64,000 bases of DNA, taken from NCBI GenBank assembly GCA_963377175.1, contig CAUJNA010003247.1, forward strand, positions 519,501 to 583,500, given 5' to 3'. This document shows, in pieces, positions 21,060-32,510 of this stretch; position 1 is the first letter of the stretch; each line of letters opens with the position of its first letter. Source of the stretch: Effrenium voratum (Eukaryota > Sar > Dinophyceae > Suessiales > Symbiodiniaceae). A program made the position numbers and the translations under genes. Under the pieces are notes generated by a model, which was not told where the DNA came from, made no database searches, and saw nothing but the letters and a program-made list of their open reading frames with translations.

Positions 21060-22185
21060 GGAAACACCCCGAAAACACCTCAAGTTGGATGCGAGTTGCC
21101 TGTCAACAGAAGACCAACACAAAAAGACGCTGCTGACTCCTTGAAGAGGGGGTGACTGAAGGAAGGTTCATCTTGGGTTTCGTTTTGGCTCCATGTTGCA
21201 CCATCCAAATGGGGCTCAATGTGCTCCAAATCCACACTTGTGGTCTACAACTGGCATGACAAATAGCCCAAAAACCGCATTCAGATGAACAAGGCCGGTC
21301 AAAGGGCGTGTGATTGTCACCCAAAGCTGTAGGCCAGAGACTTCAACACCTGTGGGCCGAAGCAGCTCCGCCACCCTGAGTCTCACTTGTGTGGCCATAG
21401 ATGTGCTTTTGGGAAAATGCGTGGTCCTAAATGGAATAAAACCGATCTAAACGAAAGTCCTCTATTTCTAATCCAAACGAACCTAAGAAGGACACCTGTG
21501 TGAGTGGCGTTTTGTGGGGAAGGAACAGCACTCTTTCAAGTAATTTGGTTGAGCTCAACGTCATTGGGCCCTCACTCCGGGCTCCCTTCAGGTAAAAACA
21601 CCCATCCCAAGCAGTGGACCAAAGTTGATGCCGTGCTTTGCCAATTGGAAAGCCCAGGAGGTCCAGTGCTCCCAATGCGGAAGGGGGCCCATGGGTCCCA
21701 TAGCCAAAAAGCTCGCGGTGCACAAAGATGACCAGGGGAGGGAAGCGGTTCTCCGCCTTGCTGTACTGGGCCTGGCAGGTTTTTTGGACAGCGCCTAAGC
21801 TGGACCTGTGGTTTCCGGTGAACAACCTGCTGGAGGGAAATTCAGGGATCCAGCTGCGAAATTTACAGGACCGAAAACTGGAAATAAGAATTGGACCTAC
21901 ATGAGTAGTGAAAATCGGCAGCTGCCTGGGGATTCTTTTAATCCGCAACATCCCGCGGCGGGGGAGGGGGAGCATGGTAGAATCTTGTACTGGAAAGGCC
22001 AGCTTCTTCACCCCACCACCTGCTGTGGTAGGCTTGCCACATGCAAGACAGAATCACATGCTGATTCAGAGCAGCAAGGGGAGCTGCCATTCAAGGCCCG
22101 GTGGCTCCCCCTATGGCTCTGATTCACTGGAAAGTGGGTGTGGAGGCTTGAGACCCCCAAAAACAAACAGGCCCCCCGGCCACAA
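21060..22185. other. no recognised gene
   Basis: Open frames up to 194 codons (minus, 21427-22011) lack GC3 bias or recognisable motifs. No repeat family copy was identified with confidence. Confidence 0.35.
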
Positions 22186-22187
22186 AG

Positions 22188-22191
<4 letters not shown>

Positions 22192-22222
<31 letters not shown>
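22192..22222. repeat. (CT)n microsatellite
   Basis: About 14 uninterrupted CT units. Confidence 0.95.
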
Positions 22223-22223
<1 letters not shown>

Positions 22224-22390
22224 GCAGTGGATTTCGCAGTGAAAACCTGTCCAAGGCTCTTCCCAAGTGGATGGCCCACCCAAAACGTCCAAACTTGTTA
22301 TGTACCACTAACATGGTCCTCCAAAAACATAAGCAGCGTCCATGTCCATGAACCCAACTGAGTGAGAACTCCTGTCTGCTGGAAAAGGGA

Positions 22391-22500
22391 CCCAGAGACC
22401 AGAGACGTCGGCCTGGACCTCCTTCACCTTGGCCAGGGCCCTCAGCGTGTCCGCGTGGAGCCGCGGGGACTGGCCCGGGCAGAGCCAGAGCAGCACGTGG
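22391..22500 (-). CDS. exon-like segment
   Basis: Minus frame VLLWLCPGQSPRLHADTLRA then LAKVKEVQADVS, with nearly all third positions G or C. An amphipathic C-terminal helix is likely. Splice edges uncertain (a donor GGTCTC may follow). No family recognised. Confidence 0.5.
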
Positions 22501-22544
22501 CACCTCGAAGCGATTTAGGGGACTTGGAAGATACAAAGCTGTGG

Positions 22545-22635
22545 CTGGGTGGGTGGGTGGGTGGCTGGCTGGCCGGGTGGGTGGGTGGGAGGTTGGGGTT
22601 GGTGGCTTGGGTTGGTGGGTGGCTTGGTGGGGTTG
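22545..22635. repeat. (GGGT/GGCT)n microsatellite
   Basis: Imperfect tetranucleotide run on the plus strand. Confidence 0.9.
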
Positions 22636-23024
22636 TTGGTGGGGAGCCCGAGATTTCCCCTTTTAATATGCACCCAAATGAACACGCGCCTTTCGTGGGC
22701 CAAAGCAAAAATGATGTTTGAAACCACCAAACAGGGGAAATCACTTGCGAGACCCCTGACCTCGAATCGGCCCAGGAAAGTTCGATGCAAAGCTGTGGCT
22801 TGGTGGGTGGGGTTGCTTTGGGTTGGCAGCCCAAAGCTGTAATTAAGGCTTTTCCTCGCAGCTTTCTCAGCAACTTTTGCCTGCATCACTGAAGTTAAAG
22901 AGCCATTCCCGTGTGCCGAACAAGACACGGCCCCTCTACATGCTAGCTCTTGGAGAAGTTCTGCACCCTCGTGGTGAACCCCACCCCTTTCACGAGAAAA
23001 AAGGGTCATGCCGGCGGAAGGCCC

Positions 23025-23189
23025 CTAGGTCCAGTAGAGAGGTTAGAATAAGGGTACCACTTGTTTTTGCTTTTTGTTTATCCTTTATTTATTGTGTTTA
23101 TCCTTTTTTTCTTCTGTAGTCTATTTTAGTAGGGGAACCCTCCCCCAAAATCCCAAAACGGGGTAAAAGGGCACTACTGGGGGACCTAG
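23025..23189 (+). mobile_element. family A TIR element (long copy)
   Basis: Ends CTAGGTCCAGTAGAGAGG and ACTACTGGGGGACCTAG with a perfect 4-bp duplication GCCC (23021-23024 and 23190-23193). About 45 bp longer than the usual copy because of an internal T-rich insert (TTTTTGTTTATCC type). Confidence 0.85.
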
Positions 23190-23298
23190 GCCCAATTAGC
23201 ACATGATTTTCTGCTGCGGCAGGCCGCCACCGGACCCCAGCACCATGCCCATGTGTTTTTGTTTGTCCTGCCGTTTGTGGAACATGCGCCTGAATAAC
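23186..23298 (-). CDS. possible exon between family C and family A elements
   Basis: Bounded on the minus strand by AATGGAG at the end of the C element and CCTAG|GTCCCC at the start of the A element. The whole interval is open: IQAHVPQTAGQTKTHGHGAG then VRWRPAAAENHVLIGP. GC3 is low, unlike the clear exons, so it may be chance. Confidence 0.3.
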
Positions 23299-23381
23299 CT
23301 CCATTTGCTTTTTGAAGTCCAGTAGTCATAGGTTCCCTTTGAAACCAACAGAGGACATTTAAGCTAGTAAGCAACTGGAAT
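23298..23381 (+). mobile_element. family C TIR element (short copy)
   Basis: Left end CCTCCATTTGC, core CCAGTAGTCATAGG and AAACCAACAG, right end GTAAGCAACTGGAAT. ATAA flanks both sides (23294-23297 and 23382-23385), a probable 4-bp duplication. Confidence 0.6.
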
Positions 23382-24134
23382 ATAAGAAGCCACCGATTTT
23401 GCGTTGGGATTCCCAAATGAACCACAAGCCCAAGGCACAGTTCAAAGAGCAGCAGCAGACCCATCAGGTTTTGCAGCTCCAGGTTGCCACACTTCAAGAG
23501 GTACTGGCAATCCTGGAGAGTTCCGCGTGTCACGCGCCATGCTCTCACCATGCCGCTGAAGAGCCTGCACAAGCCTCTAGGGCGATGAATTTCCACCTGA
23601 AAAAGTGTCCCGGGCAGCAAAATAGGCCCTCTACGGTGTCTGGCAAGCACAACCCTCCGCCAATGATACCTAGGGCACATGTGGGCGTGTCCTTTTTGTG
23701 GGGACCCCCCGAAAAATGATGTTTATGTTTATTTTCTTTTTTTAAACTTTGGTTTCCTTTGAAACCACCAAAAAAAAGTGTATCCACCCACCCCACCCCC
23801 CCCCCCCCGCAAAAAAAAGAAGGAACGCCAAAAACAAAAAAACGTGTGGACGCTGCCCTCCCGGGATCCCAAGAGATCAGCATCCCGTGTAGCCAAAAGC
23901 TTTACGCGTGAGGCCAAAGAACCGCATGAGTTTGTCCAAGGGCAAGTACCTCCTCAACCAAAAACCGGGTTGATCTTCTCTGCCGAAATGGCCACAGCGA
24001 GCCACGGGGGTTGATCAATACTGGCCCCCAAGAACCATGGGTAACTTGTCCGATGTTAGAGGGACATATCATTTTTTTGAGGGCTTCCCTAATGCTCATC
24101 CGTAAATAAAGGACCTTTTGATCAACAACCAGAC

Positions 24135-24240
24135 AGTTCCACGCCCAGTTCCCAACGGTGCCAGATGCGCCTCGCCGTCCTGTGGCAGCGTCCAACATCC
24201 AGAGGTGTCCAGGCACAGGAAGAGGACGTGGTCCTCCGGG
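24135..24240 (-). CDS. exon-like segment
   Basis: Follows GCGGGCAG. Minus frame with about 85% GC3 reads SPEDHVLFLCLDTSGCWTLP then QDGEAHLAPLG, a mix of hydrophobic strand and acidic loop typical of a folded domain. Family not recognised. A family F element lies just upstream in transcription order. Confidence 0.5.
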
Positions 24241-24283
24241 CTGCCCGCTTTCGCGGCAGATTCCAGTTAGGCATGAAGCCGAG

Positions 24284-24392
24284 CAATCTCGGTTGCTTTC
24301 TGCTCCCCTGCTAAAAGTTTGACTTGCAGTGGTTTAATGGAAAACCTATTAGTTGGCAAAAAGTTAAAGTCCTAACATCCAAGCAACATGCA
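24284..24392 (+). repeat. family F element
   Basis: Begins GGTTGCTTTCTGC, holds CTGCTAAAAGTTTGAC and TTAGTTGGCAAAAAGTTAAA, and ends CTAACATCCAAGCAACATG. Read on minus it begins G|GTGCATGTTGC and ends CTTTTAGCAG, the form of a GT-AG intron. Confidence 0.6.
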
Positions 24393-24484
24393 CCAAAGCC
24401 ATGGGAATGGGCTGGAATCCTGAATGGTCCTTTGCCCTGATAGGTCTCGCATCTTTTCTTTGAAGGTGCCCTTTGTCTCACTTC

Positions 24485-24560
24485 CTGACCGGATGGGCCA
24501 AAAACAAGTCCAAACTTCTTGTTTACCACTAAAATGGCAACCAAACAAACAAACATGTGC
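24485..24560 (+). repeat. family H repeat
   Basis: Contains GGCCAAAAACAAGTCC and TTTACCACTAAAATGGCAAC. Related copies occur at about 22265, 37945, 40375 and 55040, all in the same orientation. Confidence 0.5.
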
Positions 24561-24710
24561 CTCAAGTCCGGAAACGGAACTCGGCAACATCAGGAAGTGA
24601 GTTGTGGGGCGTCCCCCCGCATCCCCACCCCCATCCCCCCATCCCCCCCCCCCCCCTCCCCCGGAATTCGAGCAGAAACCGCCCCACCCGTCTTGTTCCC
24701 GAAAAAGCGC

Positions 24711-24762
24711 CTGGCGCTGGTAGAAGCACTGCACGGGCCCCAGGTCCAGCTCCAGCGCGTGG
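24711..24762 (-). CDS. short exon-like segment
   Basis: Minus frame after TGGTAG with all third positions G or C: HALELDLGPVQCFYQRQ. Ends at CGCCAG|GCGCTT, a GC-type donor of the kind dinoflagellates use. The frame stays open beyond (ALFREQDGWGGFCSNSG). Confidence 0.5.
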
Positions 24763-24849
24763 CTACCAGTGGGGCACCTGAAGTCATCACCACCCGCGAT
24801 TCAAATGGCCGTAATCCCAGAACCAGTCCCAGCAAGTAACAGCCGGAAT

Positions 24850-26500
24850 CTGACGCGGCTCGTCTATGTGAAGGATTTGGACCCCGCCAAAATGGCGCAA
24901 CTTTCAACCCCTGCCCCCCAAAACATGGGGGGAAAAAACAAGGGTACCCCCCAAAAGAAGGCAGACCCATATTTGGTAGTTTCTTTGTAAATTGTATGCA
25001 TGCTTTTTGATTTGACAAATGTCGACCCCAGAATAATACACCTCAGTTTAGTAATGGAGGGTGTAGCTGGGTTTGGTGGGAAATCATCACATTGAAACGG
25101 TAAGCCACCTACCTGCTGCGGAACGGATGTTGTCCCTCGGTATGTTCAGCTGTTTCATATTTGACCTAGACTGAACTACAAGATGGTTTTGGAAGGAGAC
25201 CCCCCCAAATTGGTGAGCAAACAAAAAAAAACGCGTCAAGGACGGGTCCCCCTCTTATCTTTTAGTGGGGAACCCGCCCAAAGAAGAGAGGAATAAGGGC
25301 ACCACTGTTGGTGACAAGGACAGGTTCCCTTTGCCAAGGCTCCCCCTCATCATTGCTGGAAACCGAGGACACCGTCTGAAAATGCCACCCATTGGAATAC
25401 AAACCAGTTTCCCCAGAAGGTTTCACACAGCGCATACAACCTCAAAGCAGGGTCTCTGGCCCCCCTATATGATGGACACTTGGGGTCTGTTTTGCAAACG
25501 GGTCTTCCTTTTTGTTGCTTGAGTTCTCCCCAGCCTTGCCCCAAGGGACAATGCAGCACGGCCAGGTCTTCTTCAGGGTGTTGGTTTTTAGGGTTCCCGG
25601 CTGCAAAATTAACTCTCCGTCCCTCCCCCCCCCATCTTTTATAACCGCCCCCATCCGTAGCCCGCACACGTCGCCTTGTTTCAAATGTTCGAGCACATTC
25701 ATGAACACAAGCAACCAGAACCAAAAAAGAACAAGCAAACAGAAAACAAGCGAGCAAACGAAGGCAACCAACGGCAAACAAAGACACACAACAAAGCATA
25801 CTAAGAGGGGTCCTTACCTGTACCCCTTACACACCCAGCCAAAAGGAAATTGAACCAGCAATGGCAACCAGAGTGATGCTTACATCACCCGAAAAGGAAA
25901 GCAAAAGGATCTTGACCCCCTCTCCTGAAATCCGTAGCGGGACACCGCTACAAGGAAACCACTGAGTGACTGGCATTTAACATCAGGATTCGGGGCTGAT
26001 TTTTACCACGTCGGTCTTATCGAGGAGTTCAAATTGTTCTAGCTGGCGAGCGGGGAACATGCGCCTTCACGCAAGTCCATTAAAGGGACATCCTTAAGAC
26101 TCCCGTCAAGGTGAAAAAAACACAAAAAACAACTACCATGTCCTTACAGAACTCCTGGTAGCCTCGGAAGAAATGTCCAAGACATTTCAACCACATTGCG
26201 TCATTTTCTCCTGGCACCCAAAGAAATGAGTGAAAATGCCACCACTTTGGGCCGCTAAGGGCCTGATGGTAAAACAGATGGGTTCCTCTGGCACGTGGGG
26301 CATCAAACCAATCTAAACCAGATGAACGCTTTTCTTTCTAATCATGCAATTAAAAACCAACGATCTAAACCAGTGGAACCCATCTACTTCCAATCAAAGT
26401 TTCCCACCAAAACTTGACTCCCATGCCAAGAGGAGGCCACCCGGCCGTCCGTTCCGATCCGACCGCATCGGAGATCCGTCCGCGAGATCCGAGATCCGAG
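24850..26500. other. no recognised gene
   Basis: Open frames are not GC3-biased. Sequence includes an AAC/AAG-rich stretch at 25700-25800. Nothing further was supported. Confidence 0.4.
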
Positions 26501-26504
26501 GCGC

Positions 26505-26607
26505 AGGTAGAGCTGCTCCAAGATCCTTCCAGTCTCAGAGGCAGGGCCCACCAGGCCCAGCACCGTGGGCGCCTCCGGGGCTCCGGGAGAAATGCGCGCG
26601 CGGAGGT
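26505..26607 (-). CDS. exon-like segment
   Basis: High-GC3 minus frame APEAPTVLGLVGPASETGRI then LEQLYLRLGSRISR. The end of the segment repeats GAGATCC-type words. No domain recognised. Confidence 0.5.
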
Positions 26608-26614
26608 GGTTTTT

Positions 26615-26800
26615 GTTGGACGTTTTGGTGTCCAAATCCATTTTTTTTGAGGGGGTTGTTGGTTTTGGTTTCCAACTCCAATTCTTTTGAGGGGTTTGTT
26701 GGTTTTGGTGTCCGACTACAATTCTTCTGAGGGGTTTGTTGGTTTTTGTGTCAAATTCCAATTCTTTTGAGGGGCTTGTTGGTTTTTGTGTCCAACTTTT
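26615..26800. repeat. 40-bp minisatellite
   Basis: About four copies with an exact 40-bp period (GTTGGTTTT at 26658, 26698, 26738 and 26778) containing TTTTGAGGGGTTTGTTGG and GTGTCCAACT. Confidence 0.9.
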
Positions 26801-26819
26801 CCACTTCCAACCCTTGGCT

Positions 26820-27075
26820 GTCAATGGATGAAATCCATTTCGCACCAGCTAAGAAACCCAGAAACCCTTGGAATGGGTTTGTTGGTTTTGGTTTCCGAAT
26901 TCCAACCAAATCCGTTTCGCCACCAGCTAAGAAACCCAGAAACCCTGGAATGGAATCGATTTTCCAAGTCCAAGTCTTTTGAGGGCTTTGGTTGGTGGTT
27001 CCAAGTCCAACCAGGGCTTTGTTGGTGCTGTGGATGAAATCCCTTTCGCACCAGCTAAACCCTGGAATGGATGCG
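26820..27075 (+). repeat. three direct copies related to family J arms
   Basis: GAAATCCATTTCGCACCAGC and variants occur at about 26830, 26905 and 27035, each followed by AAACCCTGGAATGG. The ATTTCGCACC word is shared with the foldback element at 8996-9213. Confidence 0.7.
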
Positions 27076-27079
27076 ATTG

Positions 27080-29085
27080 CCCTGGTTTGATCGTTGTTTG
27101 TCCTCCCAGCCCAAGCCTTATCAGTGGATTTTATGTAAAAAAGGTGGAACCTGACGTTCGGAAAATGGTCCTTGAAAAGGAAAATCATCTTCCAGCCTGT
27201 TTTTGTTTCTTTCCCCAACTGGGAAGCTATGCGGAGGTTTTTCGGGTTGTTTTCCCATTTGCTCAGTTGCCCAGTTCGGATCTGGAAGATCAAGATCACC
27301 TTTTGACTAAAAATTGTGCAAAAGAGGAAAACCAAAAAAATCAAAAGGTTGATATTGTTTTTCCGCAAGTGAGTTTGGTATGCGCCCAGGGTGGTCTGGG
27401 GCAGGTTTCAGGGAGGGTTCCGGAGACTCGGTTCCGGGGCTAGCCATAATCTTAGGGGTCCCCCAAAATGGACACACCCCAACGCGGTTGTGCAACTAGC
27501 AATTAACAGATCTCTCTAGAAACAATGTGCTATTCAGCACCCAGTTTAGCTCGGAGCAACCTTGAAGCTGAGCGAGCGCGGATCAAAGCGATGTGCCACG
27601 GTCAAATTGTGCGGTTCAGCCCTGAGCTTTGTGTGGGATTTGAGCAAAAACGGAAAGGAACCAGGAAATCGGCAAAGTAGGTTCAATGGAATGGTTCGTC
27701 TGTCTTTGGTATTTGGAAACAAGCACTTGATGCCGTGACACGATACGACACTATTTGTTTGGTCTAGTTCCACCCGAATTCGATACATTCTGCACTCATT
27801 GCAGCGCCTCACCAACCCAAAGTGGGCAAGGCAGCCTGGCTTCATTGCATTGCGTGTGAGTCTCAGGGAAGCTCGTGAAAACGAGCGCTGAATGATCAAG
27901 GTGAGCCCAGATCAAAAAGGACATGGCGAGGCAAGGAACCCCTTCCAAATCAGATGAACAGCCACCGCCACCCCCCCTCCGCGACAAAAAGATGGTGAGG
28001 AGCCATGGATTTGCACCCGGTTCAACCCACCACCCCGCCGCTCCCCGCCTCACTCGCCACCGGCTCCAGTTCCGTTGGCTCCATCCCAAAACCCGTGGCC
28101 GGGACCCGGGATGGAAACACGCGCGGCTGGCTTGCCAGTCGCCCCTCCAATCGACCCCAAATGAGCTGGAGCCGTTCGGCTGGAAGCCGGGACAAAAAAA
28201 GAACAAAAACGGTAAGAGCCGCTGGAGGTTCATTCATTCTTCGACAACTGGCATCGAAACCATCCCGAAGGCCGCGTTGATTGCCATTTGACTTCAAAGC
28301 CGTTGGTCGGAACCCCGGCCTTGAGCAGAAATGGCCAAAGAGACGGGGGCGGTTTGACCACCAGCAACAGACCACAAGCCAAATACCACCCTCGTTGGAC
28401 CCTTCAGCTTCAAACAGTTAGTCTCACCTCAACATGTAGGCATTGAACATGCCGAACGATGCCGTCTCCAAACGGCAATCTCAAGCCACCCCGACTGCCT
28501 AAGAAGACGGAAACGACCCTTCATTGGGCCTGGCACCCCTCGCTCAATTGTGACACAAACCGACCTTACAGCGCCAATGCTGGGTTGGACTGTAAATCCC
28601 TGCAACAGGTTAAACAGTTTGCTTTTTACGTAGTGTGAAAGCAGAGTTGTCCTTCAAACATATTGCTTGATCAAGCCAAAGGGCGACCAAAATCCATGCC
28701 GGGTGGCAAGCTCACACCAGCCATGCTATCTCATAATTCTAGATGTATGGTCGGTGGGGACCATCCCCGGCTAGCTCTGCCTCTCATGTCGGCCCTGGAT
28801 GAATCAACCTCTTCCCTGGCAAAAAGTACCGATCCCCCTCCGACCTGGGATCCTTAAGCAAGCAGGGGGTACGAATCCTGGCCTTCCCCCGGTGAAATCC
28901 CCGGAAACCCTACGGGTCCTGATGATCGATTCTTGGGCTCCAAAACCGCTTGTTTTTCGAGACCCCTAAAGCAGCTTGGGGTGTGGTTCGAGTTGACCCT
29001 CTTTTTTTTTTGGGGGGGGGGGTTCTGCACACCAAGCCCCCAAGACCCTTGGGGTGCCTCACTTCATGGCCTTTGGCACCGTGCG
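27080..29085. other. no confident gene
   Basis: 27270-27380 is a diverged family B copy (AAAACCAAAAAAATCAAAAG, ends GCAAGTGAG). 28020-28200 is GC-rich with weak frames on both strands. Nothing else recognised. Confidence 0.4.
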
Positions 29086-29091
29086 CTTTGA

Positions 29092-29186
29092 TTTGTTGCT
29101 GTTGACCCCTCTGCAAAAAACTTCACTTGTTGCGGGTTTAGTTCGGAAAACGCTTGAATTCAACCAAAAAGTTAAAGTCTAGAGAT
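29092..29186 (+). repeat. family F element
   Basis: Contains TTGCTGTTGACCCCTCTGC, GGGTTTAGTTCGGAAAACGC and AAAAGTTAAAGTCTAGAG, ending ATGCAACCC. Lies just downstream (minus sense) of the exon-like segment at 29243. Confidence 0.55.
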
Positions 29187-29242
29187 GCAACCCAATAGCA
29201 AGAACTTGGCCTACGTCTTTCTCGCGTCTCGCTCGATATCTC

Positions 29243-29355
29243 TGGGGCCGCCGGGCGATGGACTGCATCTCGTCCGCCAGGGACCGCAGCGGCTCCAGCA
29301 GCTTCCGGCTTAAGGTGGCCAGGTCCCGGGTGATGGTGAACTCGGGGCCGGGAGC
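29243..29355 (-). CDS. exon-like segment
   Basis: Minus frame PEFTITRDLATLSRKLLEPL then RSLADEMQSIARRPQRY with about 95% GC3. Strongly helical. Preceded by three tandem GGGAGCTCCG units encoding PGAPGAP. No family recognised. Confidence 0.55.
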
Positions 29356-30458
29356 TCCGGGAGCTCCGGGAGCTCCGGAGGACATTTTGGTTGGGGCCGC
29401 GGTTCTCGTGGTACGCGCGGAGAAGCGCAGATGCCCGTGGGTCAAAATGAAACAACCGGGAATTGGACCGGATTTTAGTGCTTGGCTCCATTTGGCAGGG
29501 TTCGAGTTGGGTACATATTGTCGACCCACTGCCAAATATGAATTTACACCAAAAAAAACACGGCAAGAGGTATGGATATGTCTCTGCCTGGTTTTGAAGA
29601 CACACGTCTTGGGGTTGTGCCGAAGAGAAACCAAAAGGCTAAAAGGAAAACATCATTCTTTGGCCCCCCGCTGTTTTTGAGTTACAACACGAAGGGAAAG
29701 CGGATGCCACTGAACAACCGTGCGCAAACCAGGGTGGTGGGATCCTGGGAGACCATGCGCAGGGCTCTCTAGTGGGCTGGCACCCTCAAGTCGACTTCTC
29801 TCTGATTGGTGGCTTCGCGGTTTGGTGGTTTGGAACTGGTTTCCCATTAACCCAGCAATCCACACCACCAAGTAAGGCTTACCCAAACAAGTGCCCAATG
29901 ATGTGTTTTTTTCCCGAAACTTCCGGGGAACTAAAGGGTCACCCCCTCAGGCCGCACTCTCGATCGGGCTCTTCAAAATGAATGGTTCGACAATCCCAAT
30001 CCAACAGCCTCCCTTTGGCTTGTCTTTGGTCCTTGCCGCCCAGTTTGCCTGCTGCTGTAGTTTGTGGAATTCTAGGCTGCGGCCCCTTGGGTGGGGGGGA
30101 TGGGAAGAGTTGCTCATGGGGCGCCTCGCGCGCCTGCGAGTCTCTGGTTGGCGGGTTGGATTGGGTGGTTTCGAGGTTAGGCCATCTACCCTCTACAAGA
30201 ACCAGTGCTTCAAATCCCCAAGCCAATCCAAACCACAAACCCCCCATGCTTCCTCGACTATGATTTAAATGGGCTGTGTACGCGGGTATTTCTTGGCTTG
30301 ACAACCAGTACTTGTCTAGGCTGGAATTAGGACCCCAGCAAAAAATAGTATCTTTTGCCTGGTTAGTGGAAAACAAAGGGACCCCAAAAAAAGATCAAGA
30401 AACCAAAAGGGGCAGCTAAATTCTTGGGAAGTTGTTTGACAAACCACCAGAGGGTCAC

Positions 30459-30572
30459 CTGACACACGGCACAGCAACCCTTGGACTCGCAGCCATGCCC
30501 ACGAGGATGATGAAGATCACCGTCCTGGGCCATCGAGCGCTTCCGATTTCTTGCCCGCCACCGACGCCGCCG
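30459..30572 (-). CDS. exon with predicted membrane helix
   Basis: 114 nt between TTTTTCAG and GTCAG|GTGACC, both canonical. The frame GGVGGGQEIGSARWPR then TVIFIILVGMAASPRVAVPC contains a hydrophobic stretch long enough to span a membrane. The upstream exon at 30727 ends in phase 2 (AT) and this exon begins with the single completing base C, so the two join in frame across the family C element. Protein not recognised. Confidence 0.55.
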
Positions 30573-30599
30573 CTGAAAAATTCGCGCGTTACACTGAAG

Positions 30600-30720
30600 C
30601 TTCCAGTTGTGGATACGTGCCTTGGAAAGAACACACATGTGTCCAGAAGTGATAGGTTCCCAGTAAACACCAACAGGGGGCAATAACAAGTATATTATTT
30701 GAGGACTTGTAAGAAAGGAA
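30600..30720 (+). mobile_element. family C element filling a putative intron
   Basis: Left end CTTCCAGTTGTGG, core AGAAGTGATAGGTTCCC and ACCAACAGGGGG, right end diverged (ACTTGTAAGAAAGG). On the minus strand it occupies nearly all of a 154-bp interval from GTGAGT (30726) to TTTTTCAG (30573). Confidence 0.6.
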
Positions 30721-30726
30721 ACTCAC

Positions 30727-30850
30727 ATGAAATTGTCCCACAAGGTGACGAGGGCCCGTCTGCCAACAGGAGTCTGTGCACATTGGGTAAAGCAGGCCAG
30801 CGCAAGTGCTTTCCACTCGTGGGAGGGAAAAGGGCATGATCTTGAGCGCT
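30727..30850 (-). CDS. exon ending at a GTGAGT donor
   Basis: Minus frame HEWKALALACFTQCAQTPVG then RRALVTLWDNF, ending in phase 2 at CAT|GTGAGT. GC3 is moderate, but splice phase matches the next exon downstream, which raises confidence. 5' edge uncertain. Family not recognised. Confidence 0.5.
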
Positions 30851-31279
30851 TTTTGCATGGTTTTTGTTCCTGCCTTTTGTGCAATGTAACATGAATGCTG
30901 GGTGCGGTGCATGTTGGTGAAGTACGGGCACCTGGTGCAGTATGTCCTGATGCACCTGAAATTATCTGAAAGGAGTACCGACAAAGACAAACCTTGTCAT
31001 CTATATATACCCTTTCGATGCCAAACAAACAGTCTGGGCCATTCGGACGTGAAAAACCAATCGATTCATGTCTGCGATTTGTCTCGAGTTCAGGCCGGAG
31101 GTGGTTTGGACCCTTTTGCCAGGCCGTCAAGACCGGATTTTCCAACTGGCCAGAAGATGTTCGAACAGGACACCGCGACAGTCAGCACTTTGCCCGCAGC
31201 TTGCAACAGCATGCGCCTATCTGCAACAGCGGCAGGTTGCCCGCGAGTCGAACCACGTGCACCCCAAACATGGCATGTG

Positions 31280-32300
31280 CAAAATGAAGTAGACCTCTTG
31301 CCAAACCACCCTGCCCCCTCCCCTTTTCCCAGATTCTCATGGAGAAAGGGCACCAAGTCACCCACATGTGTGATGCCCCATGCAAAACCCAGATAAATGC
31401 AATTGCAAATCATTAGGAAGCAGTAAGCATAGACTTGCTGAACAGTTGTGAAGTGACCTGCTTGCTTCACTGTGGATGATCAGGCTTCAGCTAAAACTGT
31501 CACCATCCACATTTGTGGTGATGGGGCATAGGGACTTGCCTTACCCATCACCGGTTCTCCTGGCTGCCCCTTTTGGAGGACATCACACACGGCGCCATCC
31601 CTGCGACCGCGTCTCCAGCTGATGACTAGGGAGTTCACCGCTTCCTGGTGCAAGGAAGGGTCGGTAGCACGGAACGTAGCTCCGAATCAAAGCCCAAAAC
31701 AATGACACCTGGCAAAATCCACCAGGCTCGCCCAACGCAAAGAAAGCAAAGCAAAAATAACCAACACACCAAGCCCACCCTCCCCCTAGTTTGCTCAACA
31801 CCCGGGCCGGGACACCCAATCCCTAATCCTCACTGGGACAACTGGGGCAGCTAGGGCACTACCATCGGGCATAAGGATTGGTTGTGAACAACCCAGTCTG
31901 GGCTCCCCTATTGTGCTAACGTATGTTGGGGCACTAAAAATCGCAAATCGTCTGGGCAAACACTCACAGATTAACATGGAACCCCCACCATTTGCAAAGG
32001 GGACCCCCATTCTGCTGCATGTTTACCGTTTACCCCCTTTTTGGTTTCTTCTGGAATCCTATAACGAGCCCTGAAACCCATATGCTATAACAAATTTGCC
32101 CCTAAAAGGTGTCCAACTTATGGAAGGACAATCGAGGGCTTCCCCAAATGAAAGTAGCCCCAACTGCCTCTTGTCAGCTTCCATATTGGGAGGGTAGCTT
32201 GGGACTTTGTCTACATGGCAAGAAGCCTCTTTTTTTTTGGGGGGGGGGGGGTGCTGCGAACTAGAAATCCGTCTCGGGAGCCCTGATTTCTCTCTTCAAC
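31280..32300. other. no recognised gene
   Basis: A minus-strand open frame near 31150-31270 (ADRRMLLQAAGKVLTVAVSC) lies just outside and may be an exon, but edges are unclear. The rest of the interval shows no supported feature; a G run sits at 32239-32251. Confidence 0.35.
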
Positions 32301-32304
32301 TTGC

Positions 32305-32397
32305 TTGCTGTTGACCCCTCTGCAAAAAGTTCGACTTTTTGTGGGTTTAGTGCGGAAAACGCCTTGATTTCAACCAAACAGTTAAAGTCTAAAAATC
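32305..32397 (+). repeat. family F element
   Basis: TTGCTGTTGACCCCTCTGC, GGGTTTAGTGCGGAAAACGC and CAGTTAAAGTCTAA in order. On minus it starts GAG|GTGGAT and ends CTTTTTGCAG, forming a possible intron of about 90 bp next to the exon-like segment at 32400. Confidence 0.6.
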
Positions 32398-32399
32398 CA

Positions 32400-32510
32400 C
32401 CTCGTTCAAGCAGTCAAGTCAAGGGCCTGCTCGTTCAACTCGCGCACGCTCACCAGGGCTATGGAGCGCACTGCGGCGTCCAAGTCCTGTTTGCCCGCGA
32501 TCCGATTGCG
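32400..32510 (-). CDS. exon-like segment
   Basis: Minus frame HPRRNRIAGKQDLDAAVRS then IALVSVRELNEQALDLTA, high GC3, helical. The frame meets TGA just before the GAG|GTGGAT donor word, so it is either a terminal exon or its 3' edge differs. No family recognised. Confidence 0.45.

Noticed and set aside
22442..23009. Overlapping Pro/Thr-rich frames of 143-164 codons
   Set aside because: They arise from the GGGT/GGCT microsatellite and its surroundings.
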